A stretch of DNA of 8,873 bases from an uncultured Solirubrobacteraceae bacterium. Its GTDB lineage: Bacteria; Actinomycetota; Thermoleophilia; Solirubrobacterales; Solirubrobacteraceae. This document shows positions 1 through 5,577 of the stretch, piece by piece. Both the position numbers and the translations under genes were made by a program. The stretch covers positions 1 through 8,873 of the forward strand of contig CADCVT010000041.1 of assembly GCA_902806215.1 (NCBI GenBank), written 5' to 3'. Below the pieces are notes generated by a model. It ran no database searches. It was not told the origin of the DNA and was given only the letters and a program-made list of their open reading frames with translations. Position 1 is the first letter of the stretch; each line of letters opens with the position of its first letter.

Positions 1-938
1 CGAAGGTCGACACGCCGTCGGAGCCCGAGCACGACCGCATCCGCGCGCGCCTCACCGCGAGCCCGTGCTTCTTCACCGACCTCCTCGTCGAGTTCGCCGA
101 CATGGCGCCCGAGGTCGTGCAGGAGGCGCTGTGGGATCTCGTCTGGGCGGGCGAGGTGACGAACGACGCGTTCGCGCCGCTGCGCGCGCCGAAGCTGACG
201 CTTGCGCGCAACCGCACGCCGACACGGAACGCCCGCCGGCGCTTCGGCTCGCGGCGGAGCGGAGCTCAGGCCCCGGTGCAGGGGCGCTGGTCGCTCGCCG
301 AGTCGCTGTTCGCCTCCGGCCAGGCCGACCCGGGTGCCCGGCGGCGGACCTGGGCCGAGCTCATGCTCGAGCGCTACGGCGTCGTCACGCGCGAGCAGGT
401 CCTCGCCGAGGGCTACCCCGGCGGCTTCTCGATGCTCTACGACTCGCTCGGCTCGCTCGAGACGCTCGGCGTCGCGCGCCGCGGCTACTTCGTCGAGGGC
501 CTCGGCGGCGCGCAGTTCGCGCTCCCCGGCGCGGTCGAGCGGCTGCGCTCGCAGCGCGACGCGTCCGAGGCCGCGCCGCTCGTGCTCGCCGCGACCGACC
601 CGGCCCAGCCGTACGGCGCGGCGCTCCCGTGGCCCAAGCGCGACGAGGAGAAGCGACGCCCTCAGCGCGCCGCGGGCGACCACGTCGTCCTCGCCGGCGC
701 CGAGCCCGTCGTCTACGTCGAGCGCGGCGGCAAGGGCCTGTCGCTGCTCGTCGAGGACGACGACCCGCGGATCGCCGCGTCGCCCGCGGTCCTCGCCGAC
801 TTCGTCCGCGCCGGGAAGATCAAGAAGCTCGACTTCGAGCGCATCAACGGCGAGCCGATCGTCGGCTCGGATCTCGAGCCGGTGCTCATGGAGCTCGGCT
901 TCCGCCTCGGCCCCAAGAAGCTCACGCTCACCGCCTAG
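1..938 (+). CDS. lhr: Lhr-family ATP-dependent DNA helicase, C-terminal part (5' end outside window)
   Basis: The reading frame is open from base 3 and ends at the TAG at 936-938, giving about 311 C-terminal residues. Full-length Lhr proteins have roughly 1,500 residues, so the helicase core with the Walker motifs lies upstream of the window. Recognition rests on the C-terminal region. Near residues 34-46 is a winged-helix-like segment (PEVVQEALWDLVWAGEVTND). The last 80 residues have the pattern of the Lhr C-terminal module, with AEPVVYVERGGKGLSLL and a closing ELGFRLGPKKLTLTA. Lhr is an ATP-dependent 3'-5' DNA/RNA-DNA helicase linked to DNA repair; the C-terminal part is a large non-helicase module made of winged-helix and beta-barrel elements. 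No gene of the same strand is tightly coupled downstream, and the 3' end overlaps the minus-strand small ORF by 11 bases. The family call is firm; the exact domain limits are approximate because only the tail is visible. Confidence 0.86.
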   Translation, partial: KVDTPSEPEHDRIRARLTASPCFFTDLLVEFADMAPEVVQEALWDLVWAGEVTNDAFAPLRAPKLTLARNRTPTRNARRRFGSRRSGAQAPVQGRWSLAESLFASGQADPGARRRTWAELMLERYGVVTREQVLAEGYPGGFSMLYDSLGSLETLGVARRGYFVEGLGGAQFALPGAVERLRSQRDASEAAPLVLAATDPAQPYGAALPWPKRDEEKRRPQRAAGDHVVLAGAEPVVYVERGGKGLSLLVEDDDPRIAASPAVLADFVRAGKIKKLDFERINGEPIVGSDLEPVLMELGFRLGPKKLTLTA

Positions 939-1164
939 GGCATCGCGGGGTGTCGGTGAGCGTCGTGTTCTTGGCGGCCTTCGCCGTCGAGGTTGGAGGG
1001 AGCAGGGCGACGAAGCTCCCGAGCAGGAGGACCGCGAGCAGAACGATGATCGCCGTCTCGATGCTCAGCCGTCCCTGATCATCGCGGACGCCGCACGTTG
1101 CCGTTGAGAGCGGCAAGCGGGAATACGACCTCGGAGCGCTTGACGGCACCTCATCAGCGCGCAA
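928..1164 (-). CDS. Small putative membrane protein with prepilin-like segment (hypothetical, 78 aa)
   Basis: This ORF fills the space between lhr and the next plus-strand gene. It begins with TTG at 1164, preceded on the minus strand by GGGAGGT (complement of 1171-1177) with a 6-base spacer, which is a strong ribosome binding site. The 78-residue product has a polar N-terminal leader, then GRLSIETAIIVLLAVLLLG and further hydrophobic residues to about residue 55, then a short Thr/Lys/Arg-rich tail. Gly31 followed by Glu36 places a Glu at +5 after a Gly at the start of a hydrophobic helix, the arrangement of type IV/Flp prepilin cleavage sites. No pilus-assembly gene or prepilin peptidase is in the window. 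The plus-strand promoter proposed for the next unit (1140-1168) overlaps its 5' end. It could be a real Flp-like or single-pass membrane peptide, or a chance ORF in high-GC DNA; the ribosome binding site favours the former. Confidence 0.42.
   Translation of the reverse strand: MRADEVPSSAPRSYSRLPLSTATCGVRDDQGRLSIETAIIVLLAVLLLGSFVALLPPTSTAKAAKNTTLTDTPRCPRR
1091..1120. other. Imperfect hairpin
   Basis: TTGCCG at 1098-1103 pairs with CGGCAA at 1111-1116 around a 7-base loop. CCGC (1091-1094) and GCGG (1117-1120) extend the stem beyond a 3-base bulge. No T-run follows on either strand, so it is not a typical intrinsic terminator. It lies inside the small minus-strand ORF and upstream of the plus-strand promoter-like sequence, so an operator or a weak lhr terminator are both conceivable. 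Confidence 0.25.
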
Positions 1165-1168
1165 GGAT
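1140..1168 (+). promoter_or_regulatory. Possible sigma-70-type promoter for the two-gene unit
   Basis: TTGACG at 1140-1145 and AAGGAT at 1163-1168 are separated by 17 bases. The -35 matches the consensus at five of six positions; the -10 is poor. A start of transcription near 1175 would leave a leader of about 20 bases carrying the ribosome binding site at 1185-1190. This is unlike the -10-only layout before most other genes in the window. Confidence 0.35.
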
Positions 1169-1170
1169 CG

Positions 1171-1177
1171 ACCTCCC
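1171..1177 (-). promoter_or_regulatory. Ribosome binding site of the small minus-strand ORF
   Basis: Read on the minus strand this is GGGAGGT, six bases before the TTG at 1164. It is the main reason to treat the small ORF as possibly real and to choose the TTG as its start. Confidence 0.45.
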
Positions 1178-1184
1178 GGCCAGT

Positions 1185-1190
1185 GGAGGA
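1185..1190 (+). promoter_or_regulatory. Ribosome binding site deciding the GTG start at 1195
   Basis: GGAGGA lies four bases before the GTG at 1195. The earlier in-frame GTG at 1183 overlaps this element and has no such site in front of it, so 1195 is preferred as the start of the 192-residue protein. Confidence 0.6.
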
Positions 1191-1194
1191 TGAC

Positions 1195-1773
1195 GTGCCG
1201 CAGGTCAGCATCACGGTCTCAGTCGAGTTGGACGACGACCAGCACGCGCGGATCGCCCGCATCTTCGGGGTCCGGCCCACGCAGATGGACGCGGTGCTCA
1301 AACAACTTGGGGCCGCAGCGCTCGAGGAGTACGTGACGGCGTTCAGCGGCGTCCGATCGCCGCAGACGATCAGCGAGTTCCGCGAGAACCGGCTGAACCA
1401 GCTCTACAAGCACCTCGACGGCAGCAGCCCGACCGACCTACAGGTCGAGCAGCTGTTCCAGCGCAAGCCGGGCCCGGCGCGAACGTTGATAGCCGGCGTT
1501 CGAGCCCGTTACGAGACCGAGGTCGAGGAGCGCCTGCGCGACGAGGGGATCGCCGCACTCGAGGCGGCACAGAAGGTCGACGACGGCAAGATCCGCATCG
1601 TCGTGGCCGACTCGCTCGCGACGTACATGAAGGATCTCCTCGCGACGACCGAGGCGCCGCCGATGGACAAGCGCCGCGACGCCGGGCGTACGTACGATCT
1701 CTACACCGAGTCCGGCGAAGCCCTCTGCGAGCTGCTCGGCATCCCGACGGCACAGGTGCCTGCGCTGTCATGA
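1195..1773 (+). CDS. Unrecognised soluble protein, first gene of a two-gene unit (192 aa)
   Basis: I do not recognise a family. The product is hydrophilic and acidic, with no signal peptide or membrane segment. It opens with a beta-like strand (PQVSITVSVEL) followed by an acidic patch (residues 11-15), and the rest reads as mostly alpha-helical. Residues around 55-130 contain long charged helices (ISEFRENRLNQLYKHL; RARYETEVEERLRDEGIAAL) that could form coiled coil or bundle packing. It has no obvious nucleotide-binding, metal-binding or catalytic motif, and it lacks cysteine until near the C-terminus. The stop TGA overlaps the ATG of the membrane-protein gene by four bases (ATGA), so the two are almost certainly translationally coupled and may act together. 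The start at GTG 1195 is chosen for the GGAGGA ahead of it; GTG 1183 would add four residues. Hand counts of single 60-base lines suggest slightly lower G+C (about 65-70%) than lhr (about 72%), a weak hint of accessory origin. Confidence 0.72.
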   Translation: MPQVSITVSVELDDDQHARIARIFGVRPTQMDAVLKQLGAAALEEYVTAFSGVRSPQTISEFRENRLNQLYKHLDGSSPTDLQVEQLFQRKPGPARTLIAGVRARYETEVEERLRDEGIAALEAAQKVDDGKIRIVVADSLATYMKDLLATTEAPPMDKRRDAGRTYDLYTESGEALCELLGIPTAQVPALS

Positions 1774-2159
1774 GCCCCGCCATCGCTCCGTTCGTCTCCG
1801 CCATCAGCGTCATGCTCGGCGCCTACGGGTTCTTCTTCAACGCCTACAAGTCGCGCATCGACGACGGGCTCGAAGCGTCGACCAGCGCGGCAAACAAAGC
1901 CGACCGCGACGCCGCCAAGCGCAGGGTGACCAGCGCGCGCAACGCTGCCACGCTGCTGGCGCTCGTGCCGCTGGCTGTGTTCGCGCTCCTCCTCCCGCAG
2001 GTGGAGGATCAGCTGGTGGACGGCACATGGGACCTGGCTCGGTACTCGACCCTCGACGTACTGTTCGTGGTCCTGTCGTTCGCGTGGCTCGGGATCTTCC
2101 TCGTGGTCGCCGCCCAATGGCGGAAGCTGCAGGCGAAGCTCAAGAGCTTCCCAGCCTAG
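1770..2159 (+). CDS. Unrecognised small membrane protein with three predicted membrane segments (129 aa)
   Basis: The ATG at 1770 overlaps the previous gene's TGA by four bases. Three hydrophobic stretches are visible: residues 4-24 (around SAISVMLGAYGFFF), 59-78 (around LLALVPLAVFALLL) and 94-115 (around LFVVLSFAWLGIFLVV). Between the first and second is a charged, Ala-rich stretch (27-57) with alternating Lys, Arg, Asp and Glu that looks like an amphipathic helix or short coiled coil. The C-terminal tail is basic (WRKLQAKLK). By the positive-inside rule both the 27-57 region and the tail could be cytoplasmic, but with three segments they cannot both be unless one hydrophobic stretch does not cross the membrane. 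No catalytic motif is seen. The product is probably a membrane partner of the preceding soluble protein. No family was recognised; the short length is compatible with an intact small protein. Confidence 0.72.
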   Translation: MSPAIAPFVSAISVMLGAYGFFFNAYKSRIDDGLEASTSAANKADRDAAKRRVTSARNAATLLALVPLAVFALLLPQVEDQLVDGTWDLARYSTLDVLFVVLSFAWLGIFLVVAAQWRKLQAKLKSFPA

Positions 2160-2164
2160 GCCGG

Positions 2165-2170
2165 TACCTT
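2165..2170 (+). promoter_or_regulatory. -10 element (TACCTT) for a leaderless Nudix gene
   Basis: TACCTT fits the TANNNT -10 pattern and ends exactly seven bases before the GTG at 2178, so transcription would start at or next to the start codon. No Shine-Dalgarno sequence precedes the GTG, and no clear -35 box is seen. The element lies just past the TAG at 2157-2159, and a TTG overlapping it (2169) is a less likely start. Confidence 0.5.
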
Positions 2171-2177
2171 GCCGACC

Positions 2178-2600
2178 GTGGTGCTCCCGAAGAAGACGGT
2201 GGAGGCGGCCGGCGGGGTCGTGCTCAGAGACCGCGAGGGCGGCGGCGTCGAGGTCCTCCTCGTGCACCGGCCGCGCTACGACGACTGGTCGCTGCCCAAG
2301 GGCAAGCTCGAGCGCGGCGAGTCGTTCGAGGACGCCGCCGTGCGCGAGGTCCTCGAGGAGACCGGGCTGCGCTGCCGGCTGCGCGACGAGCTCGAGGAGG
2401 TCCGGTACGAGGACCACAAGGGCCGCCCGAAGATCGTGCGCTACTGGCTCATGGACGTCGCCGAGGACCACGGCTTCGAGCCCAACGACGAGGTCGACGA
2501 GCTGCGCTGGCTCGAGCTCCACGCCGCCGCCGCGCTGTTGACCTACGAGCACGACAAGGAGCTCGTCGCGCAGACCGCGGCCGGCGGCCCCGCCGCCTAG
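2178..2600 (+). CDS. Nudix hydrolase (MutT-like, 140 aa)
   Basis: The protein carries a perfect Nudix box at residues 42-64: Gly42, five residues, Glu48, seven residues, then REVLEETGL. This loop binds the divalent metal ions used to cleave nucleoside diphosphates linked to another group (X). A strand before it (AAGGVVLRD) and WSLPKGKLE immediately ahead of the box are typical of MutT-like family members. At 140 residues it is a single-domain enzyme, without the C-terminal phosphatase domain of mycobacterial MutT1. The substrate cannot be read from the sequence; oxidised nucleotides, dinucleoside polyphosphates or nucleotide sugars are all possible. GTG 2178 is chosen because a -10 hexamer sits seven bases ahead; TTG 2169 would add three residues. 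The gene follows the two-gene unit by 18 bases, so read-through is possible. Its stop lies two bases from the stop of the convergent oxidase gene. Confidence 0.88.
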   Translation: MVLPKKTVEAAGGVVLRDREGGGVEVLLVHRPRYDDWSLPKGKLERGESFEDAAVREVLEETGLRCRLRDELEEVRYEDHKGRPKIVRYWLMDVAEDHGFEPNDEVDELRWLELHAAAALLTYEHDKELVAQTAAGGPAA

Positions 2601-2607
2601 GCCTAGG
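2596..2607. other. 12-bp palindrome spanning two convergent stop codons
   Basis: CCTAGGCCTAGG is a perfect palindrome that contains the TAG of the Nudix gene (2598-2600) and, on the other strand, the TAG of the oxidase gene (2605-2603). The two coding regions are two bases apart, so any terminator must lie within coding sequence. There is no loop or T-tract that would make this an intrinsic terminator. Confidence 0.6.
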
Positions 2608-3937
2608 GCAGCTTCTTGCCGGGGTTGAAGAGGCCCTTGGGGTCGAGCGCGCGCTTGACCGCGCGGTGCAGCTCGACCGCGGCAGGCGACCACTGGTTGG
2701 CGAGCTGCCCGTTCTTGAGCAGGCCGAGGCCGTGCTCGCCGCTGACCGTGCCGCCGAGGCGGATCGCCATCGCGAAGAGCTCCTCGGCCGCCCGGACGGC
2801 CCGCGCGGCCTCGTCGTCGTCGCCGGGCGTGAGCAGGAACGTCGAATGGAGGTTGCCGTCGCCCGCGTGGCCCCACGAGCACGCGTCGAGGCCGTGCCGC
2901 GCGCCGAGCGCGATCGCCTCGTCGACCGCCTCGGCCAGCCGGTCGATCGGCACGGCGACGTCCTCGCTGAGCTTCCCGCCGCGCTGCGCGGCGACCGCGT
3001 AGGAGACACCCCCGCGCCACGTCCAGAACGCCCGCACGTCGCCCGGGACCACGACGTCGCCGCCGAGCGCCTCGCGGACCTCGGGCAGCGCGGCCGCCAC
3101 CTCGGCCTCGGTGCCGTCGACCTCGACGACGAGCGCGAACCGCGCGGTCGCGTCGCCGGGGAAGCCGGAGGCCGCCGCGCGCAGGGTCGCGCCGTCGAGG
3201 TACTCGATCGCCGCCGGCACGACGCCGCTGGCCATGACCGCCAGCATCGCCTCGGCACCGGCGGCCGCGTCGGGGAACGTCGCCACGACCGGGACCGCCG
3301 CCTCCGGTGCGGGCATGAGCCGCAGCCACACCGCGGTGATGACGCCGAGCGTCCCCTCGCTGCCGACGAGCAGCGACCGCAGGTCGTATCCGGCGACGTC
3401 CTTGCGCACGGGGCCGCCGAGGCGGACGAGCTCGCCGGGCGCGACGACCGCCTCGATCCCCGTGACCCACGCGCCGGTGACGCCGTACTTGAACGCGTGC
3501 GGGCCGCCGGCGTTCGTCGCGACGTTGCCGCCGATCTGCGACGACTCCGGCGCGCCTGGGTCAGGCGGGAACACGAGCCCGCTCTCACGCGCGAGCCGGT
3601 GGACGTCGGCCGTCGTGACCCCCGCCTCCACCTCCATCCTCCACAGCAGCGGGTCGAGCGAGCGCACGCGCCGAAGCCGCCCGAGCGAGAGCACGAGCCC
3701 GCCGCCCATCGGCACCGCACCGCCGGCGAAGCCCGTCCCGCCGCCGCGCGGGACGATCCCGACGTCGTTGGCGTAGCACCACGCGACCACGGCGGCGACC
3801 TCCTCGGCCGTGCCCGGCCGGGCCACGAGGTCGGCGCGCCCGCGCACGCCGGACGCGATGCTGGCGTCCTGGAGGTACGCCGCGGTGGGCTCGAGGACGT
3901 GCTCGTCCCCGACGATCGCTGCGAGCTCGCTGCGCAC
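2603..3937 (-). CDS. FAD-linked oxidase, GlcD family (glycolate/D-lactate dehydrogenase-like, 444 aa)
   Basis: Members of this family oxidise 2-hydroxy acids such as glycolate or D-lactate with a non-covalent or covalent FAD. The N-terminal half has the PCMH-type FAD-binding fold: PRGGGTGFAGGAVP near residues 64-77 binds the pyrophosphate, and PPDPGAPESSQIGGNVATNA, followed by GGPHAFKYGVT, continues the FAD site. The C-terminal half has the FAD-oxidase C-terminal signature: SWGHAGDGNLH with its likely active-site histidines, GTVSGEHGLGLLK, and the closing DPKGLFNPGKKLP. At 444 residues it is close to the usual length of stand-alone GlcD-like enzymes. GlcE, GlcF or iron-sulfur partners are not next to it, so the electron acceptor and exact substrate are unknown. 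An upstream in-frame start at 4024 would add 29 low-complexity residues and run into the GNAT gene; GTG 3937 is chosen because a TAGCGT -10 element lies eight bases before it. Confidence 0.88.
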   Translation of the reverse strand: MRSELAAIVGDEHVLEPTAAYLQDASIASGVRGRADLVARPGTAEEVAAVVAWCYANDVGIVPRGGGTGFAGGAVPMGGGLVLSLGRLRRVRSLDPLLWRMEVEAGVTTADVHRLARESGLVFPPDPGAPESSQIGGNVATNAGGPHAFKYGVTGAWVTGIEAVVAPGELVRLGGPVRKDVAGYDLRSLLVGSEGTLGVITAVWLRLMPAPEAAVPVVATFPDAAAGAEAMLAVMASGVVPAAIEYLDGATLRAAASGFPGDATARFALVVEVDGTEAEVAAALPEVREALGGDVVVPGDVRAFWTWRGGVSYAVAAQRGGKLSEDVAVPIDRLAEAVDEAIALGARHGLDACSWGHAGDGNLHSTFLLTPGDDDEAARAVRAAEELFAMAIRLGGTVSGEHGLGLLKNGQLANQWSPAAVELHRAVKRALDPKGLFNPGKKLP

Positions 3938-3945
3938 GCGACGGC

Positions 3946-3955
3946 ACGCTAGCGT
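3946..3955. promoter_or_regulatory. Palindromic bidirectional -10 element serving both divergent genes
   Basis: ACGCTAGCGT is a perfect 10-bp palindrome, so TAGCGT (fits TANNNT) reads on both strands. On the plus strand the hexamer (3950-3955) ends seven bases before the GTG at 3963. On the minus strand (3951-3946) it ends eight bases before the GTG at 3937. The whole gap between the two start codons is 25 bases and has no Shine-Dalgarno sequence on either strand, as expected for two leaderless transcripts fired back to back from one site. Confidence 0.55.
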
Positions 3956-3962
3956 CCGCCAC

Positions 3963-4463
3963 GTGGCGATCCGGCTGCTCGACGCGGGCGACGCGGGGGC
4001 GATGCTCGCCCTGCGCGAGAGCAACCGCGATCACTTCCGGCGCTCGGAGCCCATCCGGCCCGCGTCGTGGTTCACGCTCGCCGAGCAGGAGCGCTGGCTC
4101 GGCGGCGTCGAGGACGTGATCCTCGGCGCGTTCGTCGACGACGAGCTCGCGGGCTTCGCGCGGATCGGCCAGATCACCCGCGGCGGCTTCCAGAACTGCT
4201 ACCTCGGCTACGCGATCGGGGAGCGGTTCGGGAGACGCGGCGTCGCGACCGCGCTCGTGCGCGCGGCGGTCGACCACGCGTTCTCAGGGCTCGGGCTGCA
4301 CCGCGTCCAGGCGAACGTCCGCACGACGAACGAGGCGTCCAAGCGCGTGCTCCTCAAGACCGGGTTCCGGCGAGAGGGGCTCGCACTGCGCTACCTCGAG
4401 CTCGATGGCGCCTGGGTCGACCACGACCTCTTCGCGATCACCGCCGAGGACCGGCAGGGGTAG
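3963..4463 (+). CDS. GNAT-family N-acetyltransferase, RimJ/RimL type (166 aa)
   Basis: These enzymes move an acetyl group from acetyl-CoA to an amine, often a protein N-terminus. The order of elements is that of RimJ/RimL proteins: IRLLDAGDAGAMLALRESN at the start, WFTLAEQERWL near residue 36, a central strand ILGAFVDDELAGFARIG, then GYAIGERFGRRGVATALV (82-99), whose RFGRRGVA is the acetyl-CoA pyrophosphate loop. The ending is also typical: VQANVRTTNEASKRVLLKTG, then FRREGLALRYLELDGAWVDHDLF. At 166 residues it is near the usual family size. The protein substrate cannot be predicted: RimJ-like paralogues act on ribosomal proteins, small molecules or antibiotics. The GTG at 3963 is chosen because the domain starts right there and a -10 hexamer ends seven bases before; an upstream start at 3810 would run across the divergent gene. 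The gene's stop codon also forms part of the -10 element of the cupin gene. Confidence 0.88.
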   Translation: MAIRLLDAGDAGAMLALRESNRDHFRRSEPIRPASWFTLAEQERWLGGVEDVILGAFVDDELAGFARIGQITRGGFQNCYLGYAIGERFGRRGVATALVRAAVDHAFSGLGLHRVQANVRTTNEASKRVLLKTGFRREGLALRYLELDGAWVDHDLFAITAEDRQG

Positions 4464-4466
4464 GGT
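4461..4466 (+). promoter_or_regulatory. -10 element (TAGGGT) for a leaderless cupin gene, overlapping the GNAT stop
   Basis: TAGGGT fits TANNNT and ends exactly seven bases before the ATG at 4474. Its first three bases are the TAG stop codon of the GNAT gene. No Shine-Dalgarno sequence or clear -35 element is visible. The cupin gene could therefore be expressed on its own as well as by read-through. Confidence 0.45.
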
Positions 4467-4473
4467 CAGCGGC

Positions 4474-4836
4474 ATGGCCGACAAGGTGAACCTGGCGGAG
4501 AAGCTCGCGACGTTCGACGACCGCTGGAAGCCGCGGATCGTCGCGGACTACAACGACAACAAGGTCGTCCTCGTCAAGGTCGAGGGCGAGTTCGTCTGGC
4601 ACAAGCACGACGACACCGACGACTTCTTCCTCGTCGTCTCGGGGCGGCTGGCGATCGAGCTCCGCGGCCAGGACGACGTCGAGCTCGGGCCCGGGGAGCT
4701 GTTCGTCGTGCCGCGTGGCGTCGAGCACCGGCCCGTCGCGCGCGAGGAGACGCACGTCCTCCTCATCGAGCCGCACGGCACCTCGAACACCGGCGACGCC
4801 GGCGGCGACCTGACCGCCGAGCCCCAGCGGATCTAG
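4474..4836 (+). CDS. Small cupin-domain protein (120 aa)
   Basis: This is a single-domain cupin, a beta-barrel fold used by metal-dependent enzymes and by binding proteins. Motif 1 is seen at GEFVWHKHDDTDDFFLVVSG (about residues 36-55), with the HxH metal ligands; the glutamate normally found a few residues later is replaced by aspartate (TDDFF). Motif 2 is GPGELFVVPRGVEHRPVA, with the conserved PxG and the third histidine ligand. The whole barrel fits in 120 residues with no extra domain, no signal peptide and no membrane segment, so it is cytoplasmic. The activity cannot be named; small cupins of this kind are usually annotated only as cupin-domain proteins. The ATG at 4474 starts ten bases after the GNAT stop. 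Its own stop at 4834-4836 overlaps, by four bases (CTAG), the stop of the convergent metallo-hydrolase. Confidence 0.87.
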   Translation: MADKVNLAEKLATFDDRWKPRIVADYNDNKVVLVKVEGEFVWHKHDDTDDFFLVVSGRLAIELRGQDDVELGPGELFVVPRGVEHRPVAREETHVLLIEPHGTSNTGDAGGDLTAEPQRI

Positions 4837-5546
4837 GAGGCGCCGAGCTCCCGCGCCCTCGCGGCGGCGGCCTCGGCTCCTTGGGTCCACGCGTCGCCGT
4901 GGCCCGTCCACACCGTTCGCGCGCCGGTCGCGGCGATCGCGTCGAGGGAGCGCAGCGCGCGCTCGGAGTCCTTCGTCGCGGCCCGCGCGACGATGCGCGG
5001 CCCCTCGCGGTCGGTGTACGGGTCCTTCATCACGATCGCGTCGCCGGCGAACAGGACGTCGCGGTCGGGCAGGTGCAGTGACATGTGGCCGTCGGTGTGG
5101 CCGGGCGTGAACACCGCGCGCAGCCCACCGGGCAGCTCGTCCCCGTCGCCGTAGGTCTTCAGGTCGCGCAGCGTCTTGCCGCGGATCGCGCCGGACTTCG
5201 TCGCGCGCCAGTACAGGCGCAGCGTCGGGAAGTGGCGGAAGTAGACGAGCGGGACGCGCTCGGACTTGGCGTACCGCAACGGGTGGCGGGCGAGCTGCGC
5301 GTCGGCCTGCGGCACGTAGACAGGGACGCCGGCCTCCGACCGCGCGCGCTCGGCGAAGCCGAGGTGGTCGAAGTGCGCGTGCGTGATGACGATCGCCTCG
5401 AGGTCCTTCAGGTGTGGCTCGACCTGCGACCACGCCGTCGGGAACCCCGCGTCGACGGCGATCTTCCCGCCCTCGGTCTCGATCAGGAACCAGTTGACGA
5501 CGGACTGATCCTCGAACCTCGTGATGCCGTCGACGGTCTGCTCCAT
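4833..5546 (-). CDS. Metallo-beta-lactamase-fold hydrolase (237 aa)
   Basis: The fold uses one or two metal ions (usually zinc or iron) to hydrolyse esters, thioesters or phosphodiesters. The signature HAHFDH is at residues 56-61. Ahead of it are the core strands NWFLIETEGGKIAVDAGF (residues 18-35) and LEAIVITH; after it come the conserved TPGHTDGHMS, AGDAIV (metal-bridging Asp) and GHGD near the C-terminus. All the usual metal ligands seem present. The protein is 237 residues, of the glyoxalase II/MBL-hydrolase size, with no extra RNase-type domain and no signal peptide, so it is probably cytoplasmic. The substrate is not evident from the sequence. The ATG at 5546 is chosen because TACGGT ends seven bases before it; an earlier GTG at 5597 would add 17 unconserved residues and overlap the divergent glycosylase gene. 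Its 3' end overlaps the cupin gene by four bases. Confidence 0.9.
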   Translation of the reverse strand: MEQTVDGITRFEDQSVVNWFLIETEGGKIAVDAGFPTAWSQVEPHLKDLEAIVITHAHFDHLGFAERARSEAGVPVYVPQADAQLARHPLRYAKSERVPLVYFRHFPTLRLYWRATKSGAIRGKTLRDLKTYGDGDELPGGLRAVFTPGHTDGHMSLHLPDRDVLFAGDAIVMKDPYTDREGPRIVARAATKDSERALRSLDAIAATGARTVWTGHGDAWTQGAEAAAARARELGAS

Positions 5547-5553
5547 GCGGTCG

Positions 5554-5563
5554 ACCGTACCCT
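5554..5563. promoter_or_regulatory. Overlapping -10 elements of a divergent gene pair
   Basis: In ACCGTACCCT, TACGGT reads on the minus strand (5559-5554) and ends seven bases before the ATG at 5546. TACCCT reads on the plus strand (5558-5563) and ends 14 bases before the ATG at 5578, which would give a leader of about seven bases. The two hexamers share the central TA. The start-to-start gap is 31 bases, with no Shine-Dalgarno sequence on either side. Confidence 0.42.
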
Positions 5564-5577
5564 GCGCAGACCAGTTC

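Noticed and set aside
65..1107. Long Arg/Ala/Ser-rich ORFs in the other plus frames across lhr
   Set aside because: Their composition is low-complexity Arg-, Ser- and Ala-rich, as expected from shifted frames of GC-rich codons, and they lie over the recognised Lhr reading frame.
1195..2159. The two-gene unit as a toxin-antitoxin or phage-defence system
   Set aside because: The size and coupling would allow it, but there is no nuclease, kinase, NTPase, DNA-binding or known toxin motif, and no mobile element or other defence gene nearby.
2178..2600. Naming the Nudix protein MutT or NudF
   Set aside because: The Nudix box identifies the fold but not the substrate, and no further diagnostic residues could be read with confidence.
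1701..3952. Very long minus- and plus-frame ORFs (several hundred codons) over the Nudix and oxidase genes
   Set aside because: They are long only because stop codons are rare at this G+C. The products are Arg/Gly/Ala-rich with no domain, while the true frames carry clear Nudix and FAD-oxidase signatures.
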